Assembly: GCF_900129175.1 (NCBI RefSeq)
Contig: NZ_FQUI01000025.1
Coordinates: 1-32,802 of the forward strand
DNA length: 32,802 nt
Origin: Marinitoga hydrogenitolerans DSM 16785
GTDB taxonomy: Bacteria > Thermotogota > Thermotogae > Petrotogales > Petrotogaceae
Reading direction: 5' to 3'
A program made the position numbers and the translations under genes. Positions 15,792 to 24,876 of the stretch are shown piece by piece. Each line of letters starts with the position of its first letter. Within the stretch, counting starts at the first letter, position 1. The notes below the pieces were generated by a model. It searched no databases, was not told the DNA's origin, and saw only the letters and a list, made by a program, of their open reading frames with translations.

Positions 15792-18700
15792 ATGAAAAAA
15801 AGAACTTTATTTTTAATTGCGTTATTAATAATTTTTCTATTAACTTCTTGTTTTAATTTTAGAAATTCAGAAAATACTACAAAAGAAAATTTAAATTCTA
15901 TCCTTGTTGAAAAAAATGGTGATGAGTTTATAGTGAAATCAAATATAGAAGCTGATTCTTTTGAACTAACAATAGAAAATATAGATGCAAAAAATATTTA
16001 TATCCCTTCGGAATTTCTAAAAATAATAAAAAAAGAAAAATATTTAAAAATTGCTATTTCTTCACCAAAAACTATTCGTTCTGGAGATATTATTATGAAA
16101 ATAAATACGAGCAATTTTAAAATTAATAATGTTGAAACTTATAACAGATTTTCCATTACAAAAAATTTTGATTACTATGATAAAGGAGTTTCTTTTGGGT
16201 TATTAGGCGATTTTGATTTTGATGGTAGCGTCGGAATAAGTGATTTTTCATCATTTACAGTATTTTATGGCAGTGAAAGATCCAATTTTGATGGCAATAT
16301 GAAAGATTTTGATTTAATTGATATTGGCCCCGCTAAAAATTTCTCTCATAAAGGCATATGGAATGATATTTTTGATTTGGCAGTTCCTGATGGAAAAATT
16401 AGCTTATCAGATTTTTCTATTTTTGCATTTAATTATAGTAAAAATATTATTTCTTCCCAACCAACCATCGTAGTAAATGCAAATACTGATATTTCTGAAA
16501 TCCAGGATAATATAGAAAAAAATATTGTCAAGGGACTAAAACAAATTCCTACATTAATTAGCACTATTACAGATTTCATAACGAACAATCCTGATCTTAT
16601 AAACTCAATTTCATCTTCTTTTTTAACAGAAAGTTCTACACCAATTATAAAATATTTAATCAATATGACGGAGGCTACTGAAACTGCATTATTAACGATA
16701 ATAGAAGATATAAATGAATTTTCTAATCTACTTGGAAGTGTACAATATGGATATTTATATAATGATATTAAATTTGAAATAAATAATTTCGATTGGGATG
16801 GTGATGGAACCATTGAAGAAACTTCACCATTAATGTTAAAAATTAAAAATGATGATGGCAGTATTACAAACATGGAATTTTATAAACTTTTCAAGATATA
16901 TCCTGCTCCTCAAATTGTTGGAATTGATCAAAATGGTGGAGATGCTGTATTTGATTATGAATTATTTTTTGATGAGAATATAGATGAAAATTATACTCCT
17001 TCATTTGATAATAATGACTATCTGTTAATAGACGAAGGAACTGTTTCTGGTATAAGTTTAGTCACCAACATTATTGGTATTATAGGAAAAGCTTTATTTA
17101 TATATGATCTTAATAATCCTTCTTTAAATATCAAAAATGCTATAAATAATGATGAAAACTTGAAAAAATATATTTCTAATCTCTTAATTGATTTATTAAA
17201 AAACCCTCCTCCTGCTGATTCAGAAAAAATTTTGGGAGAAGAATTACAAAATTCAATATTTGGAAATATGTTAATCTTTAGAGATTATAATAAATCTATT
17301 GAATTAATTAACAACATCAAAAATGATTTATTGTCTCTTAATAAATTAATTAATGTATTTTTTGAAGATAAAATTATGGATTATATTGAAAATTCTCATG
17401 ACATAACTTCTGGTGAAAAACCTCCTGTTCCAGATTATATATTTAATAATTCAATGAATTTTTTAAAACAAATGGAAGATTTGGCTAATCTTATTAACAA
17501 TCCATCAGAAAGTGTAGAAATACCTATTGGATATAATCAATCTTTCAATTTATATCCGGGTATATATTTTGATAATCCCACAGATTTTTCAGATTTAAAT
17601 ATTTTCTTACCTGATATCTCTCTTATTTTAACTTATGATTCAACAGAACTTTTGTTCGAATTACCTGATTCTACATTTAAAGGTCTAATAGAAGGTTTAG
17701 ATTCAACATTTACTATTAATATAGAAGATTTAGGGAAAGAACAATATTTCATATATCAAGACGATATAAGCATTATTGGAACTTCTGTTACTTTAAGATG
17801 GCATTTATCCCCTGATTTAAATGCTACAATCACTTATGAAGTATTAATTGATACAAGTGAAGTAAATATTTGGAATTATATAGATGAATATATCAATTCT
17901 CAAGATCTGTTAAAATTTATCAAAACGTCTAATACACAAATTACTATTAATTTAAATGAAGGCGATTATTTCTGGGCTGTTATAGGATATGCTGATTTTG
18001 GAAATGGTAAAATCGAGAAAATATATCCTGAAAACCCTTATTGGTTTAGTGTATTTTCAGAAGAAAATTATTATTTCATAGATCTTATAAAACCTGAATA
18101 TGATAGACATTTCACAGAGTCACCAACTATTATTAATTTTGAATGGCAAGCATATTTTCATCAAAATAATGAAAATATTAATATCGATGCGGATTACTAT
18201 ATACTTCATATTGAACAATTAACTGAACCTTGGAATTACTATGATTATCAACTAACTACGACTTCAATTTCTCTTGAATTAGAAAGTGGTATATATGGCT
18301 GGTGGGTTGAAGGATACTACACTAATCCAGATACATTTGAAAATATAGACTTGGATAGCCAATATAATAAATTTAAAGTCGGAACCGTTGAGGAAGTTAC
18401 ATATTTTTATCCTATAGAACCTCCAGAATTTATTCAAGCACCTATTGATACTACATCTATGGAAATATATTTCAAATGGGGGGTTAATAATTTACCTACA
18501 GAAAAATCATCAAATGATATATTTAAATTATATTATAGAGATGAAGATTCTGAAAATTGGCAAGTTTTTGAAGATATTGATACAATTCGGAACGATGAAT
18601 TTGGAAATTATGAAGCTGAAGCCTTCGTTGATGGATTTTTACCTAATACCTCATACGAATGGAAAATACGAGCTTATATCAATGATAGTGATTATATTGA

Positions 18701-20426
18701 AGGCCCAATATGGTATTTCTATATTGAAGAAAGCATATTACTATTAGATTTACATTCAATTCATCCTCTTGATGGGGAAGCAACCACAACTTTAACAAAT
18801 GAGATAGAATTTATATGGGGATATGATCCTGAATATATTGGAAATTTTGAATTACATATAAAACCTATTGATACATGGGATAACACATATGATACAATAG
18901 TAACTCCAACAGATTATGCAACAGATACAGATCCTGTCACCGGAGAAATAACCTTTAATTTTACAAAGATCTTGCCTGATGGCATTTATAAATGGTGGGT
19001 ATCTATTCCTACTGAAAATTATGATAATTATAAAGAAACAGAACATAGATGGTTATTTGTTAACACAGATGCTTATAAAGTATTATTGGATTATCCAGAA
19101 CCAATGTCTATATTTGATTATTATACTATTTCATTTGGTTGGCATACTAATTATTTTATTACTGAACATTTAAATGATTTAATTTTTGAAATAATGGATG
19201 AAGATGGTAATATTATATATTCAGAACCAACAAATAGCGATAATTGGACTTATGTTACATTTGAAAATGAAGGTTTATATTCATGGTATTTAAAAGATTT
19301 TAATGAAAATATTGTTAGTGCCAAATTTGCTTTTGAAATACAAGATTGGTGGTCTCCAACTGAAGAAAATATAATAAATCTATACAATCCGCTAAATGGT
19401 GAAATATTTATTTCTACTGAACCATATACAAATCTAACTTTTTCATGGGAAAATATTGATAATATTTATGATTATTCATTCCAGCTCACATCTGCAAAAA
19501 AATTCATCGAGACTTCAGTTGGTTATATTGAAAATTTCGATTATCCACAAAATAATTACTATAACTTGGAATTAAAAGATGGAATTTACCTGTGGTTAGT
19601 TGAAACAAATGATCTTGAATACAGCAAGTATTATATATCTCCTATAAGAAGTTTTAATATTTTAAAAAATAATGATTTAAAACTAGATATAGATGGACCT
19701 TCTAATATGGAAAGATCTACTCCTTTAGATAAAATATCATTTATTGCAACAAGTTTATCAAATTCTCAGATAAAGTATTATGTTTTAATGATGAATGATT
19801 GGGGTGAAGTATCCACAAAACCAAATATTTTTGAAAATGATTTAATTGGTAATTCTGGTGATATTATGGAAATAGAGTTATGGGAACTATTTAACGGACA
19901 AGAATATGATGGTATTTATTACTATGCTGTAATAGCTGATGATGGAAATAATATAATAATTTCACCTGTAAAATCATTTATGTATGATAACACGTTATAT
20001 AATAATTTTGTTAGATTTAGTAAAGATCAAATTAATTTAACTGACACAGCCACCTTTTCTATTATTACACAAGGAAATGATATAAATGATGTGAGAGGGT
20101 TAGAGATTTATTTAAAGGTTGATCCAGAATCAATATCTATTGATTCCAGTTCTTTGAAAATTGGTTCTAATAATGGTTTTATTAAGTCATCTATTAAATC
20201 AAATAATTGGAATAATGAGGAATATATGGAGATTATCATTTCTATATATTCAGATTCAAGTTTTGATTTATCCAATACAGAAATTGCAGAATTTGAAATA
20301 AGTAAAAAAGGACTTTTTGCTAATACTTTTATTGATATTATTGATGGTTTTGTATTATTCAAAGATAATACTACACCTATTAGACTTGAAATTGAAAACA
20401 ATATAGAAATAACAGATTCAGAGTGA
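15792..20426 (+). CDS. large lipoprotein with N-terminal dockerin-like and C-terminal cohesin-like modules
   Basis: A 1544-residue lipoprotein (LLTSC, Cys20). A short beta-rich module (~36-122) precedes a dockerin-like doublet at ~137-218. The first calcium loop is complete: Asp140, Asp142, Asp144, Gly145, Val147, Asp151. After a DIGPA insert, the second loop (PDGKISLSDF) keeps Asp200, Gly201, Ile203 and Asp207 but not positions 1 and 3. Another acidic loop, DWDGDG, is at 334-339. Residues ~220-650 are homologous to the next protein. About seven Ig/Fn3-like repeats (~655-1400) follow, often ending in a YxWxV-type strand. The C-terminal ~140 residues (from ~1404) resemble a cohesin (ATFSIITQGNDINDVRGLEIYLKVDP). 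It starts 12 bases after the previous stop with an AAGGGGGTGA site. It could be an adaptor bridging two partners. No catalytic motif was recognised. Confidence 0.78.
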   Translation: MKKRTLFLIALLIIFLLTSCFNFRNSENTTKENLNSILVEKNGDEFIVKSNIEADSFELTIENIDAKNIYIPSEFLKIIKKEKYLKIAISSPKTIRSGDIIMKINTSNFKINNVETYNRFSITKNFDYYDKGVSFGLLGDFDFDGSVGISDFSSFTVFYGSERSNFDGNMKDFDLIDIGPAKNFSHKGIWNDIFDLAVPDGKISLSDFSIFAFNYSKNIISSQPTIVVNANTDISEIQDNIEKNIVKGLKQIPTLISTITDFITNNPDLINSISSSFLTESSTPIIKYLINMTEATETALLTIIEDINEFSNLLGSVQYGYLYNDIKFEINNFDWDGDGTIEETSPLMLKIKNDDGSITNMEFYKLFKIYPAPQIVGIDQNGGDAVFDYELFFDENIDENYTPSFDNNDYLLIDEGTVSGISLVTNIIGIIGKALFIYDLNNPSLNIKNAINNDENLKKYISNLLIDLLKNPPPADSEKILGEELQNSIFGNMLIFRDYNKSIELINNIKNDLLSLNKLINVFFEDKIMDYIENSHDITSGEKPPVPDYIFNNSMNFLKQMEDLANLINNPSESVEIPIGYNQSFNLYPGIYFDNPTDFSDLNIFLPDISLILTYDSTELLFELPDSTFKGLIEGLDSTFTINIEDLGKEQYFIYQDDISIIGTSVTLRWHLSPDLNATITYEVLIDTSEVNIWNYIDEYINSQDLLKFIKTSNTQITINLNEGDYFWAVIGYADFGNGKIEKIYPENPYWFSVFSEENYYFIDLIKPEYDRHFTESPTIINFEWQAYFHQNNENINIDADYYILHIEQLTEPWNYYDYQLTTTSISLELESGIYGWWVEGYYTNPDTFENIDLDSQYNKFKVGTVEEVTYFYPIEPPEFIQAPIDTTSMEIYFKWGVNNLPTEKSSNDIFKLYYRDEDSENWQVFEDIDTIRNDEFGNYEAEAFVDGFLPNTSYEWKIRAYINDSDYIEGPIWYFYIEESILLLDLHSIHPLDGEATTTLTNEIEFIWGYDPEYIGNFELHIKPIDTWDNTYDTIVTPTDYATDTDPVTGEITFNFTKILPDGIYKWWVSIPTENYDNYKETEHRWLFVNTDAYKVLLDYPEPMSIFDYYTISFGWHTNYFITEHLNDLIFEIMDEDGNIIYSEPTNSDNWTYVTFENEGLYSWYLKDFNENIVSAKFAFEIQDWWSPTEENIINLYNPLNGEIFISTEPYTNLTFSWENIDNIYDYSFQLTSAKKFIETSVGYIENFDYPQNNYYNLELKDGIYLWLVETNDLEYSKYYISPIRSFNILKNNDLKLDIDGPSNMERSTPLDKISFIATSLSNSQIKYYVLMMNDWGEVSTKPNIFENDLIGNSGDIMEIELWELFNGQEYDGIYYYAVIADDGNNIIISPVKSFMYDNTLYNNFVRFSKDQINLTDTATFSIITQGNDINDVRGLEIYLKVDPESISIDSSSLKIGSNNGFIKSSIKSNNWNNEEYMEIIISIYSDSSFDLSNTEIAEFEISKKGLFANTFIDIIDGFVLFKDNTTPIRLEIENNIEITDSE

Positions 20427-20441
20427 AAGGGGGGATTTTGA

Positions 20442-23078
20442 ATGCGCAACTATAAAATTATATTATTTATTGTAATAATAGCATTATTATTAATAGGTTG
20501 TGTAAGAGAAACCAATAATTTAAAAAATAATTTAGATAATAATATAACTAATATTATTTATATTGAGTCTTTTGAAAATATTTCTTTCATTAAATCAAAA
20601 ATAGAAGCAGATTCTTTTGAATTTTTAATTGAGAATATCACATCTGATAAAATTGAAATCCCACCATCTTTTATGAGTATTATAAAAGAAAAGGACGGAA
20701 AGATACTTGTGGCTGTTTCTACCTCTGGAATTGCAGAAATTGGGGATACACTTTTAAAAATTCATTCAAAAAATTTCAAAATAGAAAAAATCAATTACTT
20801 TTCAAGGACTTCTATAAATAAAGATTTTGAAGAATGGAACCCTTATAATTGGAAGTGGGGTGGATTACTTGGAGATTTCAATTTAGATGGAAAGGTTGGT
20901 TTAACCGACTTTGCTTCGTTTATATACTATTATGGAATGGACCCATGGGAAGAAAATGTACCTCCTGAATTTTCAAGATTTGATATAGGACCTGCATTAA
21001 ATATTGTTAAAAAAGATATATGGTCTAATATATATGATTATAAATTAGAAGACTGGAAGGTTAATATAATAGATTTCTCAATTTTTACAGCTAATTTTGG
21101 TTATGATATTACGTTAATTCCTACACCTGAAATAATAACTTTAAACTCAAACACTGATATTTCTGCTATCTCAACAGAAACTTATAGAAATATCGCTTAT
21201 GTGTTTTTAAATACTCCATCATTAGCGAATGATGTCATGTCTATTTTAAATAATCATAGTAATTTTATAAATTCAATATTCTTATCTTTAGAAAATAATG
21301 ATATTTTCGAATTAATTACAAATATAATTAATATGCCTGATTCGCTTGAAACCTCTATAATAAATTTAATAGAAAAGATTGGCAACTATGCTCAAAATTT
21401 AAAGCTAGATAATTATCTTGATGCAAATTTTAAATGGGAAATAAATGATTTTGATTGGAATGGTGATGGTATAATTAATAATGATATTGAACTACATATT
21501 GAAGCAACTGTAACATATACCGATAATCCTGAACCACAAAGAAAAAGTTTAGGTTTATATACAGATCTAATATTAAAAGATTACCAAAATATTGAAAGTA
21601 TAGAATTTATTGGCATTGATAAAAACACCTTGGGTGATGCTATATTCGATTGGGAATTACTAGAACAATTTAAAAACCAGGGATTTGCTGATGATGGATA
21701 TTCCCCAACATTTGATACTAACGACTATTTAATCATTGATGAAGGATTTATCTCCATGCTATCTTTTATATTAAACAATATTTATATTCCAAGTAAAGGA
21801 CTATTCTTATATAATCTGACTACACCTTCTGCAACATTTACAGATATTATCGCATCAGAAACACCAGAAGCTTCATTCATGGAGTTATTTTATAATCTGA
21901 CTGATGATTATATTATTACTAAGGAAGAATTAATAAACAATATTTTAGGGAATATGTTAAACGCAAGGGATAATTTATTTGAAACAAGTGTTGCATCTAT
22001 TCAAAATTCTATACTTTCTTTAAAAGATTCTATAAATTATAGTTTACAGGATTCCATAATGGATTATTTATATCAAGATCATGACATTACATCTGGACCA
22101 ATGGATTTATTTTCAACGTGGGAACTATTTTATCAAAATATTACAAACTTAGCAATTACGGATATAAATTATCCAATGCATATAGGGGGTAATGTTATAT
22201 TATACCCTGCAGTATTTTTTGAAAATCCAGAAAAATTTAAAGATTTAAATATATACTTGCCAGAAATAACATTAGAAGGGACTATGAATGTAGAATCGAT
22301 AGAAATAGAAACTATAACCATTAATTTCCCCAATGCTCATTTTGGAGGATTAATCAGCGGAATTGAAAATCCATTAATAATATCTACTATTGATTTCAAT
22401 CAACAAAATATGCAAGAACCTCAAATAACAGATTATGAAATAGAGGGTATAACAAGAATACGACCAGATGAATTTGGTAATCCCACTCCAGAATTAGCTT
22501 TAAGATTTGATGTAAATATTTCTAATCCTGAAAACGTAAAAAATGTCGAAGTATGGAAAAATGACGTATATATAACTGATTTATATTTTGAAAAAGATAA
22601 TTATTATTATAATGAAAAAATTTTTGATGTTTCTAATTTAAACTCTTATGAAAATACTAATTATACTATAAAAGTGTACGATTATAATGATAATATAGTT
22701 GATACAAAAAACATATATTTAGGTGCATTATATCCAGAAAACACTTTGGAAATAACATCCCCAAATAATTTTAATACATATTATTACGGAGAATCCATCA
22801 CCCTTCAATGGAATAATAACTTAACTTTATTTTATGAAGGTGCTGAAATTAATGTAGCAAAAATTGATGAAACAACATATATGGTTGATTGGGAAAATAG
22901 AATAAGAGTTGCTGATGATTATGATCCAGATACTCCAAATTTTTCAATAACTGATCTATCTTATAATATTCCTGCTAATATTTTTGATTCGTCAGGTATG
23001 TATTTAGTTGAATTGGTTATTTATAATTGGTCGGAAAACACTTCATTTGAATACCATATAATTATAAATATACTATAA
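20442..23078 (+). CDS. lipoprotein with N-terminal dockerin-like module, paralogue of the preceding protein
   Basis: An 878-residue lipoprotein (LLIGC, Cys20), paralogous to the first ~650 residues of the preceding protein; blocks such as IEADSFE, SNTDIS, SPTFDTNDYLIIDEG and DHDITSG are shared. The dockerin-like doublet is at ~141-220. Loop 1 is complete (Asp145, Asn147, Asp149, Gly150, Val152, Asp156). The second (LEDWKVNIIDF) has Asp204 and Asp211 but Trp replaces Gly. DWNGDG at 338-343 corresponds to the extra acidic loop of its paralogue. The C-terminal ~215 residues hold Ig-like segments (ALRFDVNISNPENVKNVEVW and ITSPNNFNTYYYGESITLQW). There is no cohesin-like end, so it could be a terminal component of the assembly. 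It begins 15 bases after the previous stop with an AAAGGGGGGAT site and ends at a strong terminator. Confidence 0.75.
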   Translation: MRNYKIILFIVIIALLLIGCVRETNNLKNNLDNNITNIIYIESFENISFIKSKIEADSFEFLIENITSDKIEIPPSFMSIIKEKDGKILVAVSTSGIAEIGDTLLKIHSKNFKIEKINYFSRTSINKDFEEWNPYNWKWGGLLGDFNLDGKVGLTDFASFIYYYGMDPWEENVPPEFSRFDIGPALNIVKKDIWSNIYDYKLEDWKVNIIDFSIFTANFGYDITLIPTPEIITLNSNTDISAISTETYRNIAYVFLNTPSLANDVMSILNNHSNFINSIFLSLENNDIFELITNIINMPDSLETSIINLIEKIGNYAQNLKLDNYLDANFKWEINDFDWNGDGIINNDIELHIEATVTYTDNPEPQRKSLGLYTDLILKDYQNIESIEFIGIDKNTLGDAIFDWELLEQFKNQGFADDGYSPTFDTNDYLIIDEGFISMLSFILNNIYIPSKGLFLYNLTTPSATFTDIIASETPEASFMELFYNLTDDYIITKEELINNILGNMLNARDNLFETSVASIQNSILSLKDSINYSLQDSIMDYLYQDHDITSGPMDLFSTWELFYQNITNLAITDINYPMHIGGNVILYPAVFFENPEKFKDLNIYLPEITLEGTMNVESIEIETITINFPNAHFGGLISGIENPLIISTIDFNQQNMQEPQITDYEIEGITRIRPDEFGNPTPELALRFDVNISNPENVKNVEVWKNDVYITDLYFEKDNYYYNEKIFDVSNLNSYENTNYTIKVYDYNDNIVDTKNIYLGALYPENTLEITSPNNFNTYYYGESITLQWNNNLTLFYEGAEINVAKIDETTYMVDWENRIRVADDYDPDTPNFSITDLSYNIPANIFDSSGMYLVELVIYNWSENTSFEYHIIINIL

Positions 23079-23082
23079 TATA

Positions 23083-23121
23083 AAAAGTATAGCTTCTGCT
23101 TTTTGCAGAAGCTATACTTTT
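23083..23121. terminator. long bidirectional terminator closing the lipoprotein operon
   Basis: A perfect 17-base stem (23083-23099 with 23105-23121) has a five-T loop. It is followed by T-rich sequence on the plus strand and by TTTATATTATAG on the minus strand. The stop codon of the convergent DUF47 gene (23112-23114) lies inside the right arm. Confidence 0.9.
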
Positions 23122-23756
23122 CTTTTATATATGATAATTTGGATCCTATCAGAAACATCTTCAGACGTATCGGAAATGTCAGCAATCCTGTGAACTAATT
23201 TTTTTAATTGTATTTTTTCTGCAAGAGATATATTTAAAGAAAAGATCTTTCTAATAATATCTCTTTCAATAATATCTGTTTCATGTTCATAATTTTCTGT
23301 CTTTAATATCATTTCATTTGCTTTTTCGAAATCTTCAAACATTTCTTTAGCGGCTTCTTTTACTGCTTTATATGTTACCTGGGACTTTTTTATTAATTCT
23401 TCTAGATCTGATAATATCTCATCTGGAACTTTTAAATTTTGCAATTCGATTTCATCAGCTACACTTTCTGCCTTATTAGCAATTCTATCCATCGATTCTA
23501 CAGTTCCCAGTAGATCTCCTCTAAAATTAGGTAGAAATGCTCCAGAATACATTTCTAATTCTGCCTGCCTTCTAATCTTATCTGCTTCTGTTTCTGCATT
23601 CCTAACCTCATCCGCTAATTCTTTTATTTTTTCTGTTCCTTTATCTAAATTAATTATCAAATCCTCTAATTTTTCGATAGTATTATCAACAGCTTCAAGA
23701 TGTTCGTTGAATAATTCAATAATTTTTTTCTCTTTTTTTCCAAAAAATAAACCCAT
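23112..23756 (-). CDS. DUF47 / PhoU-like phosphate transport accessory protein
   Basis: A 214-residue, fully helical cytoplasmic protein of the TIGR00153/DUF47 family, distantly related to PhoU. Characteristic features are the opening FFGKKEKKIIELFNEHLE, the RNAETEADKIRRQAE metal-binding-type helix and MDRIANKAESVADEIE, followed by a second copy of the E/D-rich helix motif (ENYEHETDIIERDI). Such proteins are usually paired with Pit-type phosphate permeases and are thought to modulate their activity. Here it follows the permease gene by 13 bases on the same strand. Its last codons overlap the terminator shared with the lipoprotein operon. Confidence 0.93.
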   Translation of the reverse strand: MGLFFGKKEKKIIELFNEHLEAVDNTIEKLEDLIINLDKGTEKIKELADEVRNAETEADKIRRQAELEMYSGAFLPNFRGDLLGTVESMDRIANKAESVADEIELQNLKVPDEILSDLEELIKKSQVTYKAVKEAAKEMFEDFEKANEMILKTENYEHETDIIERDIIRKIFSLNISLAEKIQLKKLVHRIADISDTSEDVSDRIQIIIYKRKV

Positions 23757-23769
23757 AACAATACCTCCT

Positions 23770-24708
23770 TTATACGGCTACTTTAAATATTACTTTTAAT
23801 ACAAAATATATCAATGCTGTGATTAGTCCAGCGGATATCGGTGTATTAACCCATGCACTTAAAATTTTTAATAAAACCTTTTTATTTGTTAATCTAGAAC
23901 CTCTTGCATATCCTGCACCTATTACAGCACCAACTATAGCTTGGGAAGTTGATACTGGTATTCCTAATAAAGCATATATCCATACAGTTATTGATTCACC
24001 TAAAACAGCAATAGCAGCTGAGAAATAATCTAATTCAATTATTTGTGTTCCAACTGTCATCATAACTTTATAACTATATGTTAATACACCAAAAGATATA
24101 GCCAAACCACCAACTAATGCCGCCATTGGTACTCCTATTGTACTCGCAAACACACCTGTTATATTGGCAACATTATTTGCACCTAAAGAATAAGCTCCAT
24201 AAGCTCCTATAATAAGTGTAGCTATTTGAACAACCCTTTCTTTTGCATATATAGACTTAATTTTATTAAAAGGTATAGAAAGAAACTTATAAGAAATATA
24301 GCCAAAAATCATTCCCCCAATAGGAGTCCCAATCCAGGCTAGTACTAATTTTAAAATTATTCCCCAATTAACACCACCCTCAATTAATCCAACTGCCATT
24401 ATAGAACCTACTATTGCTTGTGAAGAGGAAACTGGGACGCCAAGATAAGTCATTATTGTCATTGTTATTGCTGCAGATAAAACCGAGATAGATCCAGATA
24501 TCAGACTCTGAGCAGTTACATTGCTAATTGTTTCAATACCTTTAGCACCACCAATTATCGCTCCTATAAGAATAAAAATTGCAGAAATAATTGTTGCTAC
24601 TCTATACCTTACAATTCTATTTGATACAGCTGTCCCAAAAATATTTGCTGCATCGTTTGCACCTAAAGACCATCCAAAAAAAACTGCTGGTAACAAGTAA
24701 AAAAACAT
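23770..24708 (-). CDS. pit: Pit-family inorganic phosphate permease
   Basis: A 312-residue polytopic membrane protein of the PiT/PHO4 family, which imports phosphate or metal-phosphate using an ion gradient. Both halves carry the family's inverted-repeat signatures: GANDAANIFGTAVSN near the start and GANNVANITGVFAS in the second half, with SSSQAIVGS and STSQAIVGA at the matching later positions. About nine to ten hydrophobic segments fill the sequence. It is short, like other bacterial PiT proteins without the large central loop. It is transcribed with the DUF47 gene from a promoter near 24750 and separated from the upstream tetR gene by a terminator. Confidence 0.96.
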   Translation of the reverse strand: MFFYLLPAVFFGWSLGANDAANIFGTAVSNRIVRYRVATIISAIFILIGAIIGGAKGIETISNVTAQSLISGSISVLSAAITMTIMTYLGVPVSSSQAIVGSIMAVGLIEGGVNWGIILKLVLAWIGTPIGGMIFGYISYKFLSIPFNKIKSIYAKERVVQIATLIIGAYGAYSLGANNVANITGVFASTIGVPMAALVGGLAISFGVLTYSYKVMMTVGTQIIELDYFSAAIAVLGESITVWIYALLGIPVSTSQAIVGAVIGAGYARGSRLTNKKVLLKILSAWVNTPISAGLITALIYFVLKVIFKVAV

Positions 24709-24745
24709 GATTCCACCTTCTTTACTACGACTTATATAATACTGT

Positions 24746-24774
24746 ATTATACTATAGTATTTTGTTTTTTTAAA
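24746..24774 (-). promoter_or_regulatory. pit promoter with a palindrome in the spacer
   Basis: On the minus strand TTTAAA (24769-24774), 17 bases and TATAAT (24746-24751) form a plausible sigma-70 promoter with a weak -35. A perfect 12-base palindrome, ATACTATAGTAT (24749-24760), covers the spacer and part of the -10 and could be an operator. Confidence 0.55.
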
Positions 24775-24845
24775 ATCTAAAAAAAAGGTGTAACTCTCAA
24801 TTACAATTAGTTAAATCTAAATATTCACGTAATACTTTTTTTCTT

Positions 24846-24876
24846 AAAAAAAAAATGAGGAAAATTTTTCCTCATT
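24846..24876 (-). terminator. tetR terminator
   Basis: The stem AATGAGGAAAA/TTTTCCTCATT is followed on the minus strand by ten consecutive T (24846-24855). It directly overlaps the tetR stop codon. Confidence 0.9.

Noticed and set aside
16433-16873. Antisense open frame of 146 codons within the 1544-residue lipoprotein gene
   Set aside because: It has no ribosome binding site and lies entirely within a well-supported coding sequence; long antisense frames are expected in AT-rich genes with biased codons.
13785-23078. A cellulosome or polysaccharide-degrading enzyme cluster
   Set aside because: No glycosidase, CBM or esterase motif was recognised in the three proteins, so only the assembly modules are claimed.
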